Positions 34,173 through 44,020 of a DNA stretch of 64,000 nt are shown in pieces. The notes beneath the pieces were generated by a model. That model was given only the letters and a program-made list of their open reading frames with translations. It made no database searches and was not told the origin of the DNA. Source of the DNA: Verrucomicrobiia bacterium DG1235. Its GTDB lineage: Bacteria; Verrucomicrobiota; Verrucomicrobiia; Opitutales; Opitutaceae. Position 1 is the stretch's first letter. Every line of letters starts with the position of its first letter. The position numbers and the translations under genes were made by a program. The stretch spans positions 811,919 to 875,918 of the forward strand of contig DS990592.1 in assembly GCA_000155695.1 (NCBI GenBank). The letters run 5' to 3'.

Positions 34173-35233
34173 GGCGACTCCGTCGGAATTGCCAACTTCG
34201 TCTGCTCAAGCACTTCGTCTAGGCTGTTTGCCACCGAGAAATAGCCATCGTCGGCCCAAGGATTCAGCATCTCCACGAGGTGATCCCAGAAGCCGCCGCC
34301 ACCGGGTAGAGGCTTATTGTAGATGATCACTGGCTTGCCGCTCATATGGTGGCTGCCCAATTGCTTAAAAATCAGAAGCGCGAGCATTTCCTGAACCGTG
34401 CCCGCTCCGCCGGGGAAAATCACAAAGGCGTCCGAATTCTCGATCATCGCCTCCATTCGCGTGTAAATGTCAGGACGCAGCCAAAAGCTCGTCATCCCCT
34501 CCGGCAAGCCTTCCAGCTCGATGATATGCGGCACGTTTGAACCGCCCGTCCATCCGCCCGCCTCTACCGAACCGCGCACCACCGCGCCCATCACGCCCGT
34601 CGTGCCTGCTCCGGATACGCAGCCGAAACCATTTATGGCGAGTCGCTTCCCCAGCTCGTATCCTTCATCTAAGTACGCGGGATCTTCGATGCTCGCAGAG
34701 CAGAAGACGCATACCTTGCCGATCAAGTCTTTTGCGAATTCCTTTTCGAAGGAGTCCGCGTCGCACTTCATTATCTTGTCCCGCCCCACATCCGGCAGAC
34801 CTTCCTTGTCCACTCGAGCCAGTGATTCGAGAACCGACTCGGGCGAATTCGCCTGCAGGAGAAATTTGCGATAGTTTTGCCGTATCGTCCCCAGCTCACG
34901 CAGGCTGTCGAGCAGATCGAACAAAGCGTCCCAGGTTTTGTCCGTATTCAGAATTACCGTCGCCTTGCCAAACAGATGCACATCCAGCGTCTGGTATCCC
35001 ACGAAAATGGATACAGCCTTAAAAAGGTCCTCTAGCGTCGCACCCGGCATGAATACGAAGGCGTCGGACTCGACGATCTTACGCTCGATGTTCGAGAGCG
35101 TGATTTGCTGATCCCCGTTGGAATTATAAATATCCCAGCCGTTCGCGAACAACTGATAGAGCATGCGCGCTCTCACTTCTCTGCTGGGATCTGCAGCTCC
35201 GCTGATTTTACCTGACAATCGAACAAATGGCAT
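34169..35233 (-). CDS. Tandem LOG-family (lysine-decarboxylase-like) protein
   Basis: 354 residues made of two related Rossmann-like halves. The C-terminal half (about 165-354) carries the LOG signature: VCVFCSASI at its start, GAGTTGVMGAV, and the active motif PGGAGTVQE near 275. The N-terminal half (MPFVRLSGKISGAADPS..., VFMPGATLEDLFKAV near 60) is a degenerate copy in which PGGxGTxxE has become PGATLEDLF, so it is probably inactive or structural. LOG enzymes release bases from nucleoside 5'-monophosphates (cytokinin ribotides in plants; also AMP or pyrimidine monophosphates in bacteria). Convergent with deoC. A nucleotide-hydrolase role would suit the neighbourhood but is not shown. Confidence 0.82.
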   Translation of the reverse strand: MPFVRLSGKISGAADPSREVRARMLYQLFANGWDIYNSNGDQQITLSNIERKIVESDAFVFMPGATLEDLFKAVSIFVGYQTLDVHLFGKATVILNTDKTWDALFDLLDSLRELGTIRQNYRKFLLQANSPESVLESLARVDKEGLPDVGRDKIMKCDADSFEKEFAKDLIGKVCVFCSASIEDPAYLDEGYELGKRLAINGFGCVSGAGTTGVMGAVVRGSVEAGGWTGGSNVPHIIELEGLPEGMTSFWLRPDIYTRMEAMIENSDAFVIFPGGAGTVQEMLALLIFKQLGSHHMSGKPVIIYNKPLPGGGGFWDHLVEMLNPWADDGYFSVANSLDEVLEQTKLAIPTESP

Positions 35234-35503
35234 AACTTGAATTACTGATTTACTGCCCGAGACCTAAAAGACCTCGGATGAACCGTATGTTTAGCAGACT
35301 TCGCACCAAGTTTCCAGCAGCGGCGCTAAATCGTTGTTTAAAAGTAGGTAAGCGGTAACACTGGCTCCACTGCCAATTACGCTTCGCCAACGCTCAATCT
35401 GAGACGCCTACCCCACGATTCTTTCCGCATCTCTGCTCCAAATCGGCGCATCAATTGAAGTTGGCGCTCTATCCGCTATCCTAGCTCATCGCTCACTTCC
35501 GAA

Positions 35504-36838
35504 ATGTTAACGTTTAAAGAGGATCAAGATTTTAAGGCCCTGCGCGGCCACATCCTAAACCCTCTCTCTGACACGTCCTGCCAGTGCTTCCCCGACGGAA
35601 TAATTGTCGCTCGACGGAAATCGGGGGTCTGGCTCGTGGAGGCGCTTGGCGACGCCTCATCCATTGCGGAGAATTACCAGCTGGACCTCGACGATGTCCC
35701 AGTAAACTCAGGAGTCGTCCTGCCGCCTTTTTACGATATCCACTTCCATTGGGTACAGGATGACGTGCGTGAAATGCCAAAGGAGTCCCTCCTGGAATGG
35801 CTGGAGCGCTACACCTTCCCGGAAGAAGCGAGATTCGCCGACCCGGATTACTCCGAAGTCAAAGCCAAGCATTTTTGGAGCCGTATCCTTGCTACGGGTA
35901 CGCTGGGCGGACTCTGCTACAGCTCGATCCATTCTGTCGCTCTCGACGCCGCCATGAAATACGCCCCCAGTGGCTTTCGAATTGGCGGATCGCTCATGAC
36001 CATGAATTGCCCGGGGTTCCTCCGGCAAACGGTCGACGAAGCCGTCGGAGCCGCCTCCTATGGAGCGAAAACCTACGGCGACCGATACTGCATCACGCCA
36101 CGGTTCGCCCCGACCACTCACCCGGAAGTGATGACTGCCGCCGCCAAACTCGCCGAAAATTCCGGCCTTTTCCAGCAAACTCACCTCGACGAAACCATAG
36201 CGGAAATCGAATGGGTACTCGGGATCTACAGCGAAATCGACGGTTTCGATGACATACAAAACTACACCGAGATCTACGAGCGATGCGGCGTTCTCGGGCC
36301 GAGAACCGTTATGGGCCACGCGATCCACCTCGAACCGGAAGAGCTCGAGCTTCTGGCTAAAACCGACACCGCCCTCGCCTCCTGCCCTACCTCAAACGCT
36401 CCGCCAGAAGACTTTGGGCTTGGATCAGGATTGTTCAATTTTGAGCAGGTCGAGAGCCACGGCATTCGCTGGGCCCTCGCTTCCGATATCGGCGGAGGCC
36501 CCTTTCTCTCTATGTTCGATGTCATAGAATCCTTCGTTCAGCAAAACCGCCAAATCGGCCGTTCCTCGGCCACTTACACCAAGGCCCTCTATCGCTCGAC
36601 ATTGGCCGGAGCCGAAATTCTCGAATACGGCGAAGCCAAAGGAAACTTCGCCATCGGCAAGGAGTTTGACTGTATTCAGTGCCAATCGCCCGAAGGCATG
36701 AGGATCCCCTCAAATGCAGAGGAAAGCATTGCTCAATTAATTGGCCAGGTCAGAACCCGTTCCGACTACGACGCGCTCGTCTCCAGCGCTGTGCTCAACG
36801 GAGAAGTCATCTTCGAAAGGGCTCCACTCAAGGCATGA
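35504..36838 (+). CDS. guaD: Guanine deaminase
   Basis: 444 residues of the amidohydrolase superfamily. Zinc ligands are visible: HxH in FYDIHFHWVQD near 78-80, His in QTHLDE near 229, His in GHAIHLE near 267 and Asp in ALASDIGGGPFLSMF near 328. SCPTSNAPPEDFGLGSGLFN is the guanine deaminase signature (usually CPTSNxxLGSGLF). It hydrolyses guanine to xanthine and ammonia, feeding XdhAB. First gene of the purine operon; 270 bp of non-coding DNA upstream must contain its promoter, though no clear box was identified. Its stop overlaps the start of xdhC (ATGA). Confidence 0.92.
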   Translation: MLTFKEDQDFKALRGHILNPLSDTSCQCFPDGIIVARRKSGVWLVEALGDASSIAENYQLDLDDVPVNSGVVLPPFYDIHFHWVQDDVREMPKESLLEWLERYTFPEEARFADPDYSEVKAKHFWSRILATGTLGGLCYSSIHSVALDAAMKYAPSGFRIGGSLMTMNCPGFLRQTVDEAVGAASYGAKTYGDRYCITPRFAPTTHPEVMTAAAKLAENSGLFQQTHLDETIAEIEWVLGIYSEIDGFDDIQNYTEIYERCGVLGPRTVMGHAIHLEPEELELLAKTDTALASCPTSNAPPEDFGLGSGLFNFEQVESHGIRWALASDIGGGPFLSMFDVIESFVQQNRQIGRSSATYTKALYRSTLAGAEILEYGEAKGNFAIGKEFDCIQCQSPEGMRIPSNAEESIAQLIGQVRTRSDYDALVSSAVLNGEVIFERAPLKA

Positions 36839-37830
36839 TCACTTTCTGGAAAGCCCTGGATTCCGAGTTCGACGCAGGCCGTCCGGTCTTCCTCGCCTTC
36901 GTGGCAAAATGCTCGAAAGGCTCGCCCGGTACTCCTCAAGCGCGTCTTCTGGTCCGCCAAGACGGATCTCAGCTCGGCACTATTGGAGGAGGCGTCATGG
37001 AAAAACGTCTTATCGATTTCGCCGTCGAAGCTCTTCGCAGGCCCGATGCCGCCATCACCCTCCAGCATCTGAGCCACCAAAAGAACGCGACCAAGCCCTC
37101 AGGGCTCATCTGCGGCGGCTCGCAATCTAATATCCTGCTCACACTCAAGCCCACCCATCATGCTGAGATCGTGAAGGAAATCCTCGCAGCTCTTGAGTCG
37201 TCTCGTTCCGCCAGTATTCGGATTACCCCCGAGGGACTCGAGCTGGTCGATTCGCCTCTAGATTCTGCACCTCAGACTACCTTCCTAGAGGACGAATCTG
37301 GTTGGAAATTCCAACTCAATCTCGTCAACCAACGTCGCGTCGCGATATTCGGAGCCGGCCACTGCGGACAGGCCCTTTCCGAACAAATGCATCGACTTGG
37401 CTACCACGTCACGCTTGTCGATCAACGCTCCGATCTGGAGCTACCCGACCGTATCAGGTCCATCACTACGGTCATGCAAGCCGGGGCCGAAGACGCCTGT
37501 AGAAAATTGCATCATTGGGATCGAACTGCCGTCGTCGTCATGACTCACTCCTACCCGACCGACCTCTCTGCCCTGGAGGCGATCCTTCCCCATCAACCGA
37601 CCTTTCTAGGCCTCATGGGAAGCCCATCCAAACTAAAACGCATCTTCGGCGAGCTTCGAGAATCGGGCATTTCCAAAAAACAAATTGCCCAAATCCGCGC
37701 CCCTGTCGGACTTGCCATAGGCAGCGACACTCCGGAGGAAATCGCCGTAAGCATCGCCGCTCAACTCCTTCAGGAGCATCACGCAAACGCCATCCATGAA
37801 CCAGACTTTGCAGATCACATTGCTTCTTAA
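36835..37830 (+). CDS. xdhC: XdhC, molybdenum-cofactor insertion/sulfuration factor for xanthine dehydrogenase
   Basis: 331 residues from the ATG overlapping the guaD stop; the longer frame from 36679 lies inside guaD. The N-terminal XdhC/CoxI domain has FLAFVAKCSKGSPGTPQARLLV and GTIGGGVMEKRL; the C-terminal half is a Rossmann domain (RVAIFGAGHCGQAL, then VVMTHSYPTDLSALEAIL and FLGLMGSPSKLKRIF). XdhC binds molybdenum cofactor, promotes its sulfuration and inserts it into XdhB; it is not part of the final enzyme. The 3' end overlaps xdhA by 35 bp, showing strong translational coupling. Confidence 0.93.
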   Translation: MITFWKALDSEFDAGRPVFLAFVAKCSKGSPGTPQARLLVRQDGSQLGTIGGGVMEKRLIDFAVEALRRPDAAITLQHLSHQKNATKPSGLICGGSQSNILLTLKPTHHAEIVKEILAALESSRSASIRITPEGLELVDSPLDSAPQTTFLEDESGWKFQLNLVNQRRVAIFGAGHCGQALSEQMHRLGYHVTLVDQRSDLELPDRIRSITTVMQAGAEDACRKLHHWDRTAVVVMTHSYPTDLSALEAILPHQPTFLGLMGSPSKLKRIFGELRESGISKKQIAQIRAPVGLAIGSDTPEEIAVSIAAQLLQEHHANAIHEPDFADHIAS

Positions 37831-39241
37831 CGACGAGCTCCTCACCGTTGACGTGCCCCCTGGAATGGTGGCGCTCGATTTCCTGAGAAAACAACGTCAA
37901 CTAACCGGCTCCAAAGAGGGCTGCAAAGAGGGTGATTGTGGAGCGTGCACCGTAATTGTCGGAGAACTACAAAACAGCCAAGTGCGCTATCGGCCGATGA
38001 CATCGTGCCTGCTTCCGATGGGCGAGCTCCACGGCAAGCACCTCGTCAGTATCGAAGGGCTAAACATGGAGCAGCTTTCTCCCGTCCAGTCAGCCATGGT
38101 CGAATGCGGCGGCACTCAGTGCGGCTACTGTACTCCGGGTTTCATCGTCGCTATGACAGCCGGACTCATGGATGAAACGATTCCCCTGAGCGAGAAAGGC
38201 CATGATTTCGCCACTTCCGGGAACCTATGTCGCTGCACCGGATACCGGTCAATTAAGCAAGCGGGTCAACAGGCATTCCGAACACTCGAACCCGATCTCT
38301 CAGGTAGGAAATCACGCATCAAGGCCTTGTGTAGCGCCAAGGCTCTGCCTAAGCACTTCCTCGATGCAGCCGAGAAACTGTGCTGTATTCCACAAAGAAA
38401 GCAAATCTTGCCACCAGATTCCGAATACACCGGTCCCATCGTCGCCGGCGGAACAGATCTCTTCGTGCAAAAGGGCGAAGAGATCCCGGATACCTTTCCG
38501 CAGCTCCTAAATCAAAAGGCCATTTCCCCTGCTCTAGAAAGCGACGGAGTCATCCGAATTGACGCGCGTTCAAGCTTCGAAGCCTTCGCTCGAGATCCTG
38601 TCATCCAGGAAGCCATTCCAAATATTCTGAAGTATAACGACCTCATCGCAAGCTGGCCCATTCGCACGCGGGCGAGCTTGGGCGGAAATATATGCAACGC
38701 CTCGCCAATCGCCGACATGACCTGCCTCCTGCTCGCCCTTGAAGCGGAACTAGTTATCTTCGGCGATTCAGGGAAACGGATTGTTCCCCTGCAGAACTTC
38801 TACCTGGGATACAAAACCCTTGCCAAAAAAGGAGACGAGCTGATTGCAGAAATCCGATTTCCGAAACCGAAACGGAACGAACGTATCAATTGGAGCAAAG
38901 TATCCAAAAGAAAGATACTCGATATCGCTAGCGTAAATTCAGCCGCTAAAATCGAAGCAGAGGGCGAAACGATAAAGCAAGCGATTATATCGTTAGGTGG
39001 CGTAGCTGCTACGCCTCTTGCCCTAAACCAAACCTCTCGTTTCCTTCAAGGCGCGAGCCTGAGCAGTTCAACCATCCTCGAAGCTCTCTCGGTTGCTCAA
39101 AACGAAATCTCCCCCATCAGCGATGTGCGTGGATCTGCAATCTATAAGCGATTGCTCGCTCGGCAGCTAATCGCCCAACATTTTGTAAATCTTTTTCCGG
39201 ATACGATTAGCGAGGAGGCCGTTTGTGAAGCATTGCGATAG
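37796..39241 (+). CDS. xdhA: Xanthine dehydrogenase small subunit (2Fe-2S and FAD domains)
   Basis: 481 residues. The plant-type [2Fe-2S] motif is GCKEGDCGACTV near 42-53; the second cluster uses CGGTQCGYCTPG near 104-115 and LCRCTGY near 142-148. From about residue 195 the FAD domain starts, with IVAGGTDLFV and TRASLGGNICNASPIADM. Together with XdhB it oxidises hypoxanthine to xanthine and xanthine to urate, passing electrons from molybdenum through the clusters to FAD. Ordering and length are like XdhA of Rhodobacter-type enzymes. It overlaps xdhC by 35 bp and xdhB by 17 bp. Confidence 0.95.
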   Translation: MNQTLQITLLLNDELLTVDVPPGMVALDFLRKQRQLTGSKEGCKEGDCGACTVIVGELQNSQVRYRPMTSCLLPMGELHGKHLVSIEGLNMEQLSPVQSAMVECGGTQCGYCTPGFIVAMTAGLMDETIPLSEKGHDFATSGNLCRCTGYRSIKQAGQQAFRTLEPDLSGRKSRIKALCSAKALPKHFLDAAEKLCCIPQRKQILPPDSEYTGPIVAGGTDLFVQKGEEIPDTFPQLLNQKAISPALESDGVIRIDARSSFEAFARDPVIQEAIPNILKYNDLIASWPIRTRASLGGNICNASPIADMTCLLLALEAELVIFGDSGKRIVPLQNFYLGYKTLAKKGDELIAEIRFPKPKRNERINWSKVSKRKILDIASVNSAAKIEAEGETIKQAIISLGGVAATPLALNQTSRFLQGASLSSSTILEALSVAQNEISPISDVRGSAIYKRLLARQLIAQHFVNLFPDTISEEAVCEALR

Positions 39242-41519
39242 CCAACTGCACGTTACCGGACGCTCCGAATACGTCGACGACGTCTCTCCCCCTGCAGGCC
39301 TGCTGCACGCCGCCGTCTTTGGTTCACCCATCGCTCATGGAGAAATCCAATCTTTGGATACGAGCAAAGCTCGAGAGATCCCCGGTGTCATCGCTATCTA
39401 CACCTTCGATGACATTCCCGGTGAAGCTTACTTCGGAGCAATCGTTCAGGACGAGCCTCTCTTCGCCGACAATAAAGTGTTTTTCCAAGGTCAGGCCATC
39501 GCCCTCGTAGTTGCGGAAACCTATGAAATTGCCCGTCAAGGCGTTAAGGCTTGTGCAGTTAATATTGATCCGCTCCCAGTCATTACCTGCCCCCGCGAGG
39601 CCTTCGCCAAAGGCGAATTGCACCAAGAACTCCGCGTCTTCGAAAAAGGCGATGTCGATGCCAATTGGAGCAAGTGCGAAACCGTCGTCGAAGGCTCCAT
39701 CGACCTTGCAGGACAAGAACACCTATACCTTGAAACGAATCGCTGTCGATCCATCCCCTGCGAAGACGGCCAGCTTAAAGTCTATTCCTCAACTCAAAGT
39801 CCTTCCGTTACGCAAAAGACAATCGCCCATATTCTCGGCCTTCCGATGAATAAGGTCGAGGTGGACGTGAAGCGGCTGGGAGGAGGCTTCGGTGGCAAGG
39901 AAGACCAGGCCACGCACTGGGCGTGTATGGCGTCTCTCGCCGCCTTTCTTCTCCAAAAGCCGTGCCAACTGGTCCTCAGTCGTAGCGATGACATGCGCAT
40001 GACAGGCAAGCGCCATCCCTACAAACAGGATTTTAAGATCGGGCTCGATTCGGATGGGCGCATCCTCGCGTATGAAGTCAGCCACTACCAGAACTCCGGG
40101 GCCTTCATGGATTTGTCGAATCCTGTACTCGAACGTACCTGCCTTCACTCCACCAATTCCTACGCGATCCCCCATGTTCGCATACGGGCCGTTCCTTGTC
40201 GCACCAACCTTCCCTCAAACACCGCTTTCCGTGGATTCGGCGGTCCGCAAGGAATGTTCCCTTTAGAAGTTGCCATTGAAAAAGTTGCCCAAAAACTCAG
40301 CGTCTCCCCTGACTGGATACAAGAGAGGAACCTCGCCCGTTCTGGCTACGTTTTCCACTACGGACAGGAGCTAGAAGACGACCGACTCCACCGCACCTGG
40401 CAAGAAACCAAGGAAAGCTTCGACCTCGAAACTCGCCGACAGGCAATCGCTGACTTCAACAAAAAGCACTCGTCCAAAAAAAGGGGGCTTGCCCTAATGC
40501 CGGTCTGCTTCGGAATCAGCTTCACAAAGACTTTCCTCAATCAAGGCAGCAGCCTCGTGCACGTCTACACGGACGGAACTGTGAGCGTCACCACTGGCGG
40601 CATCGAAATGGGCCAAGGGGTCAGTTCAAACATGATCGCGATCTGCTCTCGCGTTTTTGGCATCCCGCACGATCGCATCCTCTGCAATAGCACCAATACT
40701 TCACGCATCGCTAACATCTCTCCAAGCGCGGCGAGCGCTACGAGCGATCTGAACGGCAACGCCACCATAATCGCCTGCCGCGAGATACTCGCCGGCATGA
40801 AAAAAGTCGCTGCCACAAAGCTGAAATGCGAACCGGAGGAAGTTACCATTGTCGATGGACGCGTCCACTGTTCTGGCAAAGCGTCCGAACTGGATTGGAA
40901 TACCTTAGTCCTAGAGTCCTACTTTGCCCGCGTTCAGCTCATGGCTCACGGGTTCTACACTCCGCCAAACATTAGCTTCGATCCCGTAGTGGGTTGGGGA
41001 CGCCCCTTTCACTACTATACGTACGGCACATGCTTGATTGAGGCGACCGTCGACTGTATCCAAGGGACCTATACTATTGATACCGCAAAACTAGTCCATG
41101 ATCTAGGAAGAGGCATCATACCCTCCGTTGATCTCGGACAGGTCGAAGGTGGCCTTGCGCAAGGCATCGGTTGGGTAACTCTTGAGGAACTCGCCTTTTC
41201 CGATGACGGGCAGCTCCTCTCGAATGCCCTGTCGACCTATAAATGTCCTGACGGCGATTTTCTGCCTGATGACATAGAAGTTAAATTCCTCGAAAACGCT
41301 GACAACCCTGGAGGTCCCCTCGGAAGCAAGGCAGTCGGCGAACCGCCCTTTATGTATGGCATGGCCGCCTTTTTTGCTATCCGACGAGCAGTTGAGGCAT
41401 TCAGCCCGATCGAGGAAGAGGAAACGAAATCTCCAATCACTCCTGAACAAACACTTTTAAAACTGTATCCAAACGCCGCTCACAGCCTGACAGCTAACGC
41501 GACAAAACTGAAAAAATGA
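39225..41519 (+). CDS. xdhB: Xanthine dehydrogenase large (molybdopterin) subunit
   Basis: 764 residues, starting at GTG 39225 inside xdhA. The order of conserved motifs is that of XdhB: TGRSEYVDDVSPPAGLLHAA at the N-terminus, RLGGGFGGKEDQA near 221, FRGFGGPQGMF (Moco contact), TGGIEMGQGVSSN near 462, and the catalytic Glu in GSKAVGEPPFMYG near 700. The last gives the base that activates the Mo-OH group, and its presence argues for an active purine hydroxylase over an aldehyde oxidase. The stop codon overlaps the puuD start (ATGA at 41516-41519). Confidence 0.95.
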   Translation: MKHCDSQLHVTGRSEYVDDVSPPAGLLHAAVFGSPIAHGEIQSLDTSKAREIPGVIAIYTFDDIPGEAYFGAIVQDEPLFADNKVFFQGQAIALVVAETYEIARQGVKACAVNIDPLPVITCPREAFAKGELHQELRVFEKGDVDANWSKCETVVEGSIDLAGQEHLYLETNRCRSIPCEDGQLKVYSSTQSPSVTQKTIAHILGLPMNKVEVDVKRLGGGFGGKEDQATHWACMASLAAFLLQKPCQLVLSRSDDMRMTGKRHPYKQDFKIGLDSDGRILAYEVSHYQNSGAFMDLSNPVLERTCLHSTNSYAIPHVRIRAVPCRTNLPSNTAFRGFGGPQGMFPLEVAIEKVAQKLSVSPDWIQERNLARSGYVFHYGQELEDDRLHRTWQETKESFDLETRRQAIADFNKKHSSKKRGLALMPVCFGISFTKTFLNQGSSLVHVYTDGTVSVTTGGIEMGQGVSSNMIAICSRVFGIPHDRILCNSTNTSRIANISPSAASATSDLNGNATIIACREILAGMKKVAATKLKCEPEEVTIVDGRVHCSGKASELDWNTLVLESYFARVQLMAHGFYTPPNISFDPVVGWGRPFHYYTYGTCLIEATVDCIQGTYTIDTAKLVHDLGRGIIPSVDLGQVEGGLAQGIGWVTLEELAFSDDGQLLSNALSTYKCPDGDFLPDDIEVKFLENADNPGGPLGSKAVGEPPFMYGMAAFFAIRRAVEAFSPIEEEETKSPITPEQTLLKLYPNAAHSLTANATKLKK

Positions 41520-42724
41520 ATACAGACCTTATCGACTTCTTCAATATCGTCCTTCGCTTCACTCATGTGGTGGCGGCAATCATGTGGATTGGAAATTCCC
41601 TCCTCTTCACTTGGATGGAAATCAAGCTGCTCAAAAGGCAGGGTGATCCAGACCTTATCGGCTACATGGACATGCTGCACGGCGGAGGTGTCTTTCACCT
41701 GCAAAAACGTGTCCTAAAACCGGATACGATACCATCTCCTCTCCATTGGTTTTACTGGCAAAGCTATACGACATGGCTGACCGGCATCGCCTTGCTCGCC
41801 ACCTATTTCTTCACGAGAGCCGATACGCTCTTGCTTGACCCGGCTAAGACAGATCTGACTAGCGGCGCGGCGATAGCAATCAGCCTCGCTGGCATATTCG
41901 GCGGCTGGATCCTTTTCGACCTCTACTGGAGAAGCCCGCTTAAAAACTACCTGAAGACCGGAGCCCTCGTTTGGATATCACTCGTCGTATTGTACGCTCT
42001 CGCACTTGACAGCGTCTTCAACGGCCGCGCTCTTTATCTTCAGGTAGGCATGACACTTGGCTCATTTATGACTGCCAACGTCTTTTTTCACATCATGCCA
42101 AATCAGCGGAAGTTCATGAAAGCCCTTCGCGAAGGAAAGGAACACAATCTCAACGTTGGAAAAGCCGCCAAATTCCGCTCCCTCTCAAATCACTACATCA
42201 CCTTTCCGGTTATCTTTCTAATGTTGAGCGGACACTATCCCGTTCTCTACGGAAGCGAACGGCGCGTCCTGATTTTGAGCATCATCGTACTCTCATTGAT
42301 CGTCATCAAATACATGATGAACATTCGAGACACTTTTAAACCATGGTTCGCAGTATTTGTTCTCACATTCGTTCTCGGCACCGCAGGTATCGTAGCAGCC
42401 ATTTCAATTCCTTCCGGCACCGAAACCGAACCGAAAGACCCACTCGTGCTCGCTGGAGAGGAAATCTTCAATCAATTGGGATGCGTCGCTTGTCACCAAG
42501 GATCCAATACAAGCATTGCCCCGAACCTCAGTGGAATATTTGGCACCGAGCGTGAACTCGCCGACGGTTCGAAAGCGCTTGCGGACGAAGCCTACTTGCG
42601 TGAATCGATCCTTCAATCTCCAGTAAAGGTGACCAAAGGGTACGCCGCTGCTATGCCTGTCTATCAAGGCGTTATAACAGACACCCAACTCGAACAGCTC
42701 GTCGCTTTTCTAAAGCAATACTAA
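41516..42724 (+). CDS. puuD: Membrane urate oxidase/hydroxylase PuuD with C-terminal cytochrome c
   Basis: 402 residues. An N-terminal integral membrane domain with about eight hydrophobic segments (RFTHVVAAIMWIGNSLLF first) contains GGGVFHLQK and NVFFHIMPNQRKFMKAL, conserved in PuuD. The last 80 residues are a periplasmic-type cytochrome c: CVACH at 323-327 and the distal Met near 380 (AAAMPVYQG). PuuD oxidises urate to 5-hydroxyisourate and gives electrons to the cytochrome and so to the respiratory chain, instead of making peroxide as soluble uricase does. The next genes encode the two enzymes that finish conversion to allantoin, confirming the assignment. Confidence 0.93.
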   Translation: MNTDLIDFFNIVLRFTHVVAAIMWIGNSLLFTWMEIKLLKRQGDPDLIGYMDMLHGGGVFHLQKRVLKPDTIPSPLHWFYWQSYTTWLTGIALLATYFFTRADTLLLDPAKTDLTSGAAIAISLAGIFGGWILFDLYWRSPLKNYLKTGALVWISLVVLYALALDSVFNGRALYLQVGMTLGSFMTANVFFHIMPNQRKFMKALREGKEHNLNVGKAAKFRSLSNHYITFPVIFLMLSGHYPVLYGSERRVLILSIIVLSLIVIKYMMNIRDTFKPWFAVFVLTFVLGTAGIVAAISIPSGTETEPKDPLVLAGEEIFNQLGCVACHQGSNTSIAPNLSGIFGTERELADGSKALADEAYLRESILQSPVKVTKGYAAAMPVYQGVITDTQLEQLVAFLKQY

Positions 42725-42736
42725 TGTGCACTCCTC

Positions 42737-44020
42737 ATGACTATCGACCCCTTGCTTAAACAGATCAATCCGCCGCCGCGACTGATGATGGGGCCCGGCC
42801 CTGTCAACGCGGACCCACGTGTGCAGCGTGCCATGTCGGCCGACCTTCTCGGACAATATGATCCGGCCATGACGAGCTACATGAACGAAGTCATGGAACT
42901 TTACCGGGAGATCTTTCAAACCAAAAACCACTGGACTTTCCTCATAGATGGCACAAGTCGAGCCGCAATCGAAAGCTCGCTCGTCTCTCTCATTGAGCCG
43001 GGTGATAAAGTTCTGGTTCCTGTCTTTGGACGCTTTGGACACTTGTTGACCGAAATCGCATCTCGTTGTGGAGCGAATGTTATTTCTATATCCAAAGAAT
43101 GGGGACGAATTTTCGAACCCGAGGAAATCGAAGCTGCTTTAGACCAGCATAAACCTAAGGTTCTGGCGGTTTGCCAGGGCGACACCTCCACGACGATGAA
43201 CCAGCCCTTGAAGGAAATTGGCAAACTCTGTCGCGAACGCGGGATCTTTAGTTATGTAGACGCCACAGCCTCTATCTGCGGAAACGAATTTCTCACTGAT
43301 GAATGGCAAATCGATATATGTACCGCAGGCCTCCAAAAATGCCTTGGTGGTCCTTCCGGCACAGGGCCGATTACGATTTCTGATCGAGCTGCCGCACTTA
43401 TTCAAGATCGGTGGCATGTGGAAAAGGGCATAGAGCCAGCGGGGTTTGTACCGGGTAAGCGTTCGCGTATCCAGAGCAACTATTTTGACCTCGCCATGAT
43501 CATGGCTTACTGGAGCCCGCAGCGTCTCAATCACCATACGGAGGCGACCAGTATGCTCTACTGCGCTCGCGAGTGCGCCCGCTGCATCCTTGAGGAAGGG
43601 CTTTCCAATACGCTCCTACGTCACCGGCTCGGCAGCTCCGCCATGGTGGAAGGCCTTTCGACACTGGGACTCGAAATCTTTGGCGATCAGAGTCACAAAA
43701 TGACGAACGTCACTGGCGTCTACATTCCCAAGCAAGTTGATGGAGAGGCTGTTCGTCGCGACATGCTGCACTATTTTGGAGTGGAAATTGGTACGTCTTT
43801 CGGTCCTTTGCATGGAAAGATTTGGCGTATCGGAGCCATGGGCTACAACGCCCGTAAAGACGCGATTTTACGAACCTTGAACGCCCTCAGCTCTTGCCTG
43901 CGGCTTCATGGCTATCAAGCTCCCCTCGAAGACGCCGCCCTTGCCGCTCTTGAAGTTTTCAAAAATGCAGAAGGTGCCCCAAGCGAAATCGAAATCTCTC
44001 CGGTCAGCAAAACCAAGTAA
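42737..44020 (+). CDS. pucG: (S)-Ureidoglycine-glyoxylate aminotransferase
   Basis: 427 residues of the fold-type I PLP family (alanine-glyoxylate class). MMGPGPVNADPRVQRAMSAD and FLIDGTSRAAIES are characteristic; Asp175 (VDATAS) contacts PLP nitrogen and Lys201 (GLQKCLGGPSGTG) forms the Schiff base. Within a purine operon that makes ureidoglycine, the PucG reaction (ureidoglycine plus glyoxylate to oxalurate plus glycine) is more likely than plain serine- or alanine-glyoxylate transfer. It stops one base into the next start codon (ATG overlap TAATG at 44018-44022). Confidence 0.88.
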   Translation: MTIDPLLKQINPPPRLMMGPGPVNADPRVQRAMSADLLGQYDPAMTSYMNEVMELYREIFQTKNHWTFLIDGTSRAAIESSLVSLIEPGDKVLVPVFGRFGHLLTEIASRCGANVISISKEWGRIFEPEEIEAALDQHKPKVLAVCQGDTSTTMNQPLKEIGKLCRERGIFSYVDATASICGNEFLTDEWQIDICTAGLQKCLGGPSGTGPITISDRAAALIQDRWHVEKGIEPAGFVPGKRSRIQSNYFDLAMIMAYWSPQRLNHHTEATSMLYCARECARCILEEGLSNTLLRHRLGSSAMVEGLSTLGLEIFGDQSHKMTNVTGVYIPKQVDGEAVRRDMLHYFGVEIGTSFGPLHGKIWRIGAMGYNARKDAILRTLNALSSCLRLHGYQAPLEDAALAALEVFKNAEGAPSEIEISPVSKTK

